Assembly (NCBI RefSeq): GCF_008386585.1
Contig: NZ_VUOB01000001.1
Coordinates: 169,201-233,200, forward strand
DNA length: 64,000 nt
Reading direction: 5' to 3'
DNA from: Solihabitans fulvus
GTDB taxonomy: Bacteria; Actinomycetota; Actinomycetes; Mycobacteriales; Pseudonocardiaceae
Part shown: positions 59,185 to 64,000 of the stretch, piece by piece
How the letters are laid out: the number at the start of each line of letters is the position of its first letter
Position numbering within the stretch: the stretch's first letter is position 1
Program-made: the position numbers and the translations under genes
Notes under the pieces: model-generated
The model's database searches: none
What the model saw: only the letters and a program-made list of their open reading frames with translations
Told to the model about the DNA's origin: nothing

Positions 59185-60645
59185 ATGCGCACGGAGGGTC
59201 TCTACATCGACGGCCAGTGGGTGCGGCCGGCCGGCGCGGCCGAGTTCGCCACCCTCGACCCGGCCACCGGTCAGCCCATCGCGCGGTGCATCGAGGCCGG
59301 CCAGGCCGAGATCGACGACGCGGTCGCCGCCGCGAGGGCCGCGCTGCACGCGCCGGACTGGGCCAGGATCTCGGCGGCACAGCGGGGAAACCTGTTGTGG
59401 CGCCTCGCCGATCTCATCGAGGCCAACGGGGAAGAGCTGGCCCAGCTGGAGACGCGCGACCAGGGGCAGCCGCTCGCGGTGGCCCGCGCGGTGAGCGTGA
59501 CCGGCGCGGTCGACCACTTCCGCTACTTCGCCGGCTGGTGCAGCAAGATCGACGGTGCGGTGAATCCGGTGTCCTACCCCGACACGCTCCAGTACAACCG
59601 GCGCGAGCCCGTCGGCGTCTGCGCGCTGATCGCGCCGTGGAACTTCCCGCTCATGATCATGTCCTGGAAGTTGGCCCCCGCGTTGGCCTGTGGCAACACC
59701 GTGGTGCTCAAGCCGGCCGAGCAGACGCCGCTGACGACCGTGCTGCTGACCCAGCTGTGCACCGAGGCCGGCATTCCGGCCGGCGTGGTCAACCTGGTGA
59801 CCGGCGGCCCCGAGGTCGGCAGGGCCCTGGTGCGGCACCCCGGCGTGGACAAGGTCTCCTTCACCGGGTCCACCGAGGTCGGCCGGTCCATCGTCGCGGC
59901 CGCCGCGCCCGACCTCAAGCGGGTCACGCTGGAGCTGGGCGGCAAGACGCCGACGGTCATCGCCAGGGACGCCGACATCGACGCGGCCGTCGCGGGGAGC
60001 GTGCGGGGCGGGCTACTCAACAGCGGCCAGGTCTGCGCCGCCTACGCTCGGTTCTACGTGGACAGGGCGCGCGCGGACGAGTTCACCGAGAAGCTCGGCA
60101 AGGCCGCGGGCGCGTTGCGGCTCGGCCCGGGACTCGACCAGGAGACGCAGCTCGGGCCGCTGGTGACCGAGGAGCACCTGGCGCGGGTGGACGGTTTCGT
60201 GCGCGGCGGCATCGAGGCGGGCGCGCACCTCGTCACCGGCGGCGCGCGGGCCGGGGGCGAGCTGTCGGCAGGGAACTTCTACCGGCCAACGGTGTTCGGC
60301 AACGTCGACGACGGCATGGCGATCGCCCGCGAGGAGATCTTCGGTCCGGTGCTCGCCGTGCTCGGCTACGACGACGAGGACGAGCTGGTGCACCGGGTCA
60401 ACGACTCGCCCTACGGGCTGGCCGCCTCCGTGTGGAGCAACGACGTCCGCACCGCGCACCGGCTGGCCGAGCGGATCCGCGCGGGCGCGGTGTTCGTGAA
60501 CATGCCGTGCGTGCCGGACGCGGCGGGCCCGTGGGGCGGCTTCGGATCGAGTGGCTGGGGCAGGGAGATGGGCAGCCAGGCCATCGACAGCTTCACCGAA
60601 CTCAAGGGCGTCTGGCTGCACTACGGCACCGAAGCGACGCAGTGA
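59185..60645 (+). CDS. Aldehyde dehydrogenase (phenylacetaldehyde dehydrogenase-like)
   Basis: The 486-residue NAD-dependent enzyme has VCALIAPWNFPLMIMSWKLAPALACGNTVVLKPAEQTP, FTGSTEVG, Glu in LELGGKTP and catalytic Cys in NSGQVCAAYAR. GGAGGG precedes ATG 59185. With the copper amine oxidase and FeaR-like regulator in the same region, oxidation of arylacetaldehydes to acids is the best guess. It is co-transcribed with the next ALDH (GTGA overlap). Confidence 0.88.
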   Translation: MRTEGLYIDGQWVRPAGAAEFATLDPATGQPIARCIEAGQAEIDDAVAAARAALHAPDWARISAAQRGNLLWRLADLIEANGEELAQLETRDQGQPLAVARAVSVTGAVDHFRYFAGWCSKIDGAVNPVSYPDTLQYNRREPVGVCALIAPWNFPLMIMSWKLAPALACGNTVVLKPAEQTPLTTVLLTQLCTEAGIPAGVVNLVTGGPEVGRALVRHPGVDKVSFTGSTEVGRSIVAAAAPDLKRVTLELGGKTPTVIARDADIDAAVAGSVRGGLLNSGQVCAAYARFYVDRARADEFTEKLGKAAGALRLGPGLDQETQLGPLVTEEHLARVDGFVRGGIEAGAHLVTGGARAGGELSAGNFYRPTVFGNVDDGMAIAREEIFGPVLAVLGYDDEDELVHRVNDSPYGLAASVWSNDVRTAHRLAERIRAGAVFVNMPCVPDAAGPWGGFGSSGWGREMGSQAIDSFTELKGVWLHYGTEATQ

Positions 60646-62078
60646 GCACGCCCTACTGGGTGGCGGGCCGCGCGCGGCGCGGCGACGAGGTCGTCGCGGT
60701 GCGCAGCCCGCACGACGGCGCACCGGCCGGGGCGACCAGCCAGGCAACGGCCGAGGACATCGAACTGGCCGTGCGCCTCGCCGACCAGACCCAGCACGAG
60801 GTGGCCGCGCTGCCGGCGCACGTGCGGTCCGCCGCGCTGGACCACGTGTCGCGCCGGCTGGCCGAGCGAGCCGACGAGGCCGCCGACCTGATCACCGCCG
60901 AGTCCGGCAAGCCGATCGCCTGGGCACGAGCCGAGGTGACCAGGGCCGTCGGCACGTTCCGGTGGGGCGCCGAGGAGGCGCGGCGGTTCTCCGGCGAGCT
61001 GCAACGCCTGGACACCGAGCCAGGCTCGACCGGGCGGCTGGCGCTGGTCCGGTACGTGCCGAGGGGGTCGGTGCTGGGCATCACGCCGTTCAACTTCCCG
61101 GTGAACCTGGTGGCGCACAAGCTCGCGCCGGCCATCGCGGTCGGCTGCCCGATCATCATCAAGCCGGCCCCCGCGACGCCGCTGTCCGCCCTGCTGCTCG
61201 GCGAGCTGTTGGCCGAGACGGAGCTGCCGGACGGCAGTTGGGCGGTGCTGCCGATGGCCAACGAGACCGCGGCCCCGCTGGTCGGCGATCCGCGCCTGCC
61301 GGTGGTGTCGTTCACGGGGTCGGACGCGGTCGGCTGGCGGATCAGGGACCAGAACCCGCGCAAGCACGTGGTGCTCGAACTCGGCGGCAACGCGGCAGCC
61401 GTCGTCTGTCCGGATTGGACGGACGCGACGGACCTGGACTGGGCCGCGCGGCGCATCGCCGAGTTCGGCATGTACCAGGCCGGGCAGTCCTGCGTGTCCG
61501 TGCAGCGGGTCTACGCGCACCGGGCGGTGTACGACGCGCTGGTCGACGGGGTGCTGCGGCACGTCGCGGCGCTGGGCACCGGCGATCCGCGCGACCCCGG
61601 CACGCACGTCGGCCCGTTGATCAACGCGGCCGCCGCCGACCGGGTGCAGTCCTGGGTGCGCGACGCCGTCGACGCGGGCGCGCGGCTGCTGACCGGCGGC
61701 GGCCGGACCGGGAACACCCTGTCCCCCACCGTGTTGGCCGACGTGCCGGCCGGGTGCGCCGTGCTCACCGAGGAGGTCTTCGGCCCGGTGCTGGCGCTGG
61801 TCCAGGTCGACTCGGTCGACGAGGCGTTCAAGCGTGCCAACGAATCCCGCTACGGCTTGCAGGCCGGCGTGTTCACCCACGACCTCCGGCTGGTGTCGCG
61901 CGCGGCGGCGGAGCTGCGGGTCGGCGGGGTGATCGTCGGGGACGTGCCGAGCTATCGGGCGGAGCAGATGCCCTACGGCGGGGTGAAGGCGTCCGGGGTC
62001 GGGCGGGAGGGCGTGCTCGCGGCGATGCGCGACCTGACCGAGCCGAAGGTCGTGGTGCTCAACGGCTTTCAGCCCTGA
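60642..62078 (+). CDS. Aldehyde dehydrogenase (second of a coupled pair)
   Basis: The 478-residue ALDH has VLGITPFNFPVNLVAHKLAPAIAVGCPIIIKPAPATP, FTGSDAVG, Glu in LELGGNAA and Cys in QAGQSCVSVQR, the style of succinate-semialdehyde or lactaldehyde-type enzymes of the acylating-looking FNFP group. It overlaps the upstream ALDH by four bases. In the aromatic route, succinate semialdehyde is the end product and this enzyme could oxidise it; this is inference. Confidence 0.85.
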   Translation: MSTPYWVAGRARRGDEVVAVRSPHDGAPAGATSQATAEDIELAVRLADQTQHEVAALPAHVRSAALDHVSRRLAERADEAADLITAESGKPIAWARAEVTRAVGTFRWGAEEARRFSGELQRLDTEPGSTGRLALVRYVPRGSVLGITPFNFPVNLVAHKLAPAIAVGCPIIIKPAPATPLSALLLGELLAETELPDGSWAVLPMANETAAPLVGDPRLPVVSFTGSDAVGWRIRDQNPRKHVVLELGGNAAAVVCPDWTDATDLDWAARRIAEFGMYQAGQSCVSVQRVYAHRAVYDALVDGVLRHVAALGTGDPRDPGTHVGPLINAAAADRVQSWVRDAVDAGARLLTGGGRTGNTLSPTVLADVPAGCAVLTEEVFGPVLALVQVDSVDEAFKRANESRYGLQAGVFTHDLRLVSRAAAELRVGGVIVGDVPSYRAEQMPYGGVKASGVGREGVLAAMRDLTEPKVVVLNGFQP

Positions 62079-62102
62079 CGGTGGCCGGGGCCGAAAGCCG
62101 TT
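62061..62102. terminator. Inverted repeat between convergent ALDH and MoaF genes
   Basis: AACGGCTTT (62061-62069, in the last ALDH codons) and AAAGCCGTT (62094-62102) are perfect 9-bp arms around the ALDH stop. It may end both converging transcripts. Confidence 0.45.
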
Positions 62103-62121
62103 GCGTGCCGCCGTCGAGACG

Positions 62122-62901
62122 TCAGTGTCCGCCAACGGCGGGATAGATGGTGTTGCTGAGCAGCCGGCCATGCGCGCCAAAGGTGAAGTGCACCGGGCGA
62201 ACGCCGTCCTCGTGCAGCCCGAACAGCGTGCCGTGCGAGCGAAACAGCCGATGGTCGGCCACGGTGACCGCCGCGCACGGAATCACCTTCTCCCGCCAGG
62301 CGAACAGGTAGATACCAGGGCGGATCCGGTAGTAGGCGCAGGCGTCCGTGTCGGCCAGGCCGCGCTCCGGCCCGGACAGGCAGTGGAAGCTGTACCAGTG
62401 CTCGCTGAGGTACACGTGCTCGTAGTGGTGTTCCCTGCTGTAGGACCAGAGCACCCGCCGGCCGAGCAGGTCCCCGCTCGGCGCCGGCGGCTCGCCGGTC
62501 GGCTCCACTCCCTCGACGGTGCCGGTGTGGAAGCTCTGCGTGACGACGGTGGGCCGCTGGTCCGGCTCGCCGATCGCGCTGCGCACCAGCAGCGTCCTGC
62601 CGGCGGATAGGTCGAGCACCAGTGACACCGCGCCGGCGGGATCGTCACCTCGGTGGAACGACACGTAGTACAGGTCCGTGTCGACCTCGAACACCTCGCA
62701 GGCGTCCTCGGCGACCCGCTCCCCCGACCACCAGCGCACGGTGTCGGCGCCGAACTCGTGCCAGACGCGTTCGCCGCCGGCCAGCAGCACGGTCACCTCG
62801 CGGCCGGCCAGCTTCCTGCTGTGCGGCGCGCGGTTCTCGTCGAAACCCGGCGCGAGCCCGTCCAGCGGCAACCACGTGCTGGTGTCCTCGGTGTTTCCCA
62901 T
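62122..62901 (-). CDS. moaF: MoaF family protein (copy 2)
   Basis: The 259-residue protein shares the family blocks LLGRRVLWSYSREHHYEHVYLSEHWYSFHCLSGPERG, IYLFAWREKVIPCAAVTVAD and GTLFGLHEDGV with copy 1 at 35967. It follows the copper amine oxidase by 14 bp on the same strand. MoaF belongs to the monoamine regulon in Klebsiella, so this copy is in the expected amine setting. Its lipocalin-like barrels may bind the amine or an intermediate. Confidence 0.85.
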   Translation of the reverse strand: MGNTEDTSTWLPLDGLAPGFDENRAPHSRKLAGREVTVLLAGGERVWHEFGADTVRWWSGERVAEDACEVFEVDTDLYYVSFHRGDDPAGAVSLVLDLSAGRTLLVRSAIGEPDQRPTVVTQSFHTGTVEGVEPTGEPPAPSGDLLGRRVLWSYSREHHYEHVYLSEHWYSFHCLSGPERGLADTDACAYYRIRPGIYLFAWREKVIPCAAVTVADHRLFRSHGTLFGLHEDGVRPVHFTFGAHGRLLSNTIYPAVGGH

Positions 62902-62915
62902 GACGCTCCTCTTGG

Positions 62916-64000
62916 TCAGTGTGCGCAGTGACAGTCGCCCGGCGGGCAGTGCCGGCAGGACGCGGTCCCGTCCGGCAGGTCCAGCGCGGGGTTGCGGTCG
63001 CAGAAACCCACCGGCCGCAACAGGAATCCGCTGTAGTCCACCGGCATCACCGGCCAGTCCTCCGGCCTTGGCAGGTGGGTCGGCCCGAACACGTGCCACA
63101 GCACCACATCCGTGTCGACCAGGTCGCGGTCGGCGGCCGTCCACGCGGGCAGGCCGGCCCCGCCCGCGTGCTGGTTCGGGTAGTCGCCGGCCGGGAACCG
63201 CTCCCACTCGTCGTACCTGGTCACCCAGAGATGCCTGGTGGCGAAGCGGGCCCGCGCCGTGACCGTCGCCTCCGGCTGCGCCAGCAGCGTCGGGCCGGGG
63301 CGCGGCACCAGCTGGTAGGCGCGCCGCCGGCCGAGCCGATTGCGGCTGTCCGTGCTGCGCACCAACCAGGTCCTTGCGGCCGAGGGGTCGGCCAACCGCG
63401 CGGCCTCCGACTCCCTGCGCAGCACGGTGGTCTTCGAGGTGAAGGCGTTGCCGTGCGGATTGTCCGCGCCGATCGGCAGGCCGACCAGGTCGACCTCCTC
63501 GACCGTGTTCCGCACGCCGCCGACCTCCATGTCCAGCCTGGCGCAGAACAGGTGCTGGTGCACCGGGGCCAGCAGTCCCGGCGCGATCTCGGCGGCGTGC
63601 GGCGAGTCCGTGCCGGGCTCCGCCGCGCCGCAGAACACCACGCCGGTCGCCTTGGCCTCCAGCTCGATGGTGCCGTCGAGGTAGAAGTACCAGAAGAAGC
63701 CGTAGTCGTAGTTGCCGATGGTGGTGAAGAACGACACCACCAGCCGCCGGGATCGGCGCACCTCGCTCGCCCCGGTGAGGATGTTGGTGTGCTTCCACAG
63801 GACGCCGTGGTCCTCCTCGTGCAGGCACACCACCTGCGGAATGGTCAGCGGGTCGCCGTTGTCGTCGGCGACCACGCCGTCGAAGTAGTGGATGACGCCG
63901 AGGCAGTCGCAGCCCAGCCGCAGCGAGTTCGCGTTCTTGCCGAGCAGGTACTCGCCGGCGTCGAAGTAGCTGATCCAGTGCCGCCACGGCGTCGGATCGC
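62916..64000 (-). CDS. Copper-containing primary amine oxidase, N-terminus beyond the window
   Basis: The 361 visible C-terminal residues run from RWRHWISYFDAGEYLLGKNA to the stop at 62916, and the frame is open to the right edge. The catalytic base lies in YFDAGEY. The Tyr that becomes topaquinone lies in TIGNYDYGFFWYFYLDG. Copper ligands are HQH in LLAPVHQHLFCARLDM and the His of PTHLPRPEDWPVMPVDYSGF. The enzyme oxidises primary amines such as tyramine or phenethylamine to aldehydes with H2O2 and NH3. The C-terminal CRHCPPGDCHC tail is Cys-rich. With MoaF, ALDH genes and the FeaR-like regulator it starts the amine route. Confidence 0.93.
   Translation of the reverse strand, partial: DPTPWRHWISYFDAGEYLLGKNANSLRLGCDCLGVIHYFDGVVADDNGDPLTIPQVVCLHEEDHGVLWKHTNILTGASEVRRSRRLVVSFFTTIGNYDYGFFWYFYLDGTIELEAKATGVVFCGAAEPGTDSPHAAEIAPGLLAPVHQHLFCARLDMEVGGVRNTVEEVDLVGLPIGADNPHGNAFTSKTTVLRRESEAARLADPSAARTWLVRSTDSRNRLGRRRAYQLVPRPGPTLLAQPEATVTARARFATRHLWVTRYDEWERFPAGDYPNQHAGGAGLPAWTAADRDLVDTDVVLWHVFGPTHLPRPEDWPVMPVDYSGFLLRPVGFCDRNPALDLPDGTASCRHCPPGDCHCAH

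Overview
The window comes from a high-GC actinomycete. The evidence is strong G/C bias at third codon positions, frequent GTG and TTG starts with GGAGG-type ribosome sites, and a gene set typical of the group: mycothiol-type DinB proteins, many TetR regulators, DUF4185 and DUF4239 proteins, a stand-alone LigD polymerase domain and a split-B1/B2 lasso-peptide cluster. A Pseudonocardiaceae-like soil organism is my guess; no rRNA or tRNA gene fixes the taxon. I see no phage, IS element, CRISPR array or tRNA.

Left part (1-22.6 kb). A mosaic of small units: an epoxide-hydrolase homologue that has lost its catalytic residues; a secreted YVTN beta-propeller; a MarR-controlled DHA2 efflux pump; a probable amine/GABA unit (APC permease, PucR regulator, GabT-like aminotransferase); a cupin; a LigD polymerase domain; an SGNH hydrolase divergent from a TetR gene; AsnB; an MFS pump; an ArsR-AHSA1-RibD operon; and the RNA ligase RtcB.

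Middle part (22.8-47.8 kb). A DUF4185 protein, a second and intact epoxide hydrolase divergent from its TetR regulator, a membrane pair (DUF4239 plus a proline-rich anchored protein), a GGDEF cyclase, a TetR gene with four tandem operators, and a broken LysE exporter. Next comes a probable catabolic unit: an SDR-SDR-MoaF-SnoaL operon divergent from a sugar-type ABC importer. A MerR/DinB pair, a DmpA peptidase with its TetR gene, and an APC permease follow.

Right part (47.8-64 kb). A six-gene operon for homoprotocatechuate-type ring cleavage (HpaD dioxygenase, an FAH-RraA fusion, a GntR regulator, a DapA-like aldolase, an HpaE-like dehydrogenase and a GMC oxidoreductase) stands divergent from a FeaR-like AraC regulator. 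Two aldehyde dehydrogenases, a second MoaF protein and a copper amine oxidase, cut by the window edge, complete a likely tyramine/phenethylamine-to-ring-cleavage route. No HpaBC hydroxylase is visible.

Embedded in that locus, between the AraC gene and the aldehyde dehydrogenases, is a compact lasso-peptide operon (56.2-58.9 kb, minus strand). It holds a 45-residue precursor, which I found by translating the intergenic DNA, then cyclase C, recognition element B1 and protease B2. The predicted 16-residue core GGPHVVPEGGHALMSQ has one acidic residue, Glu8, giving an 8-residue ring whose sequence resembles the microcin J25 ring. I consider this the most interesting item in the window.
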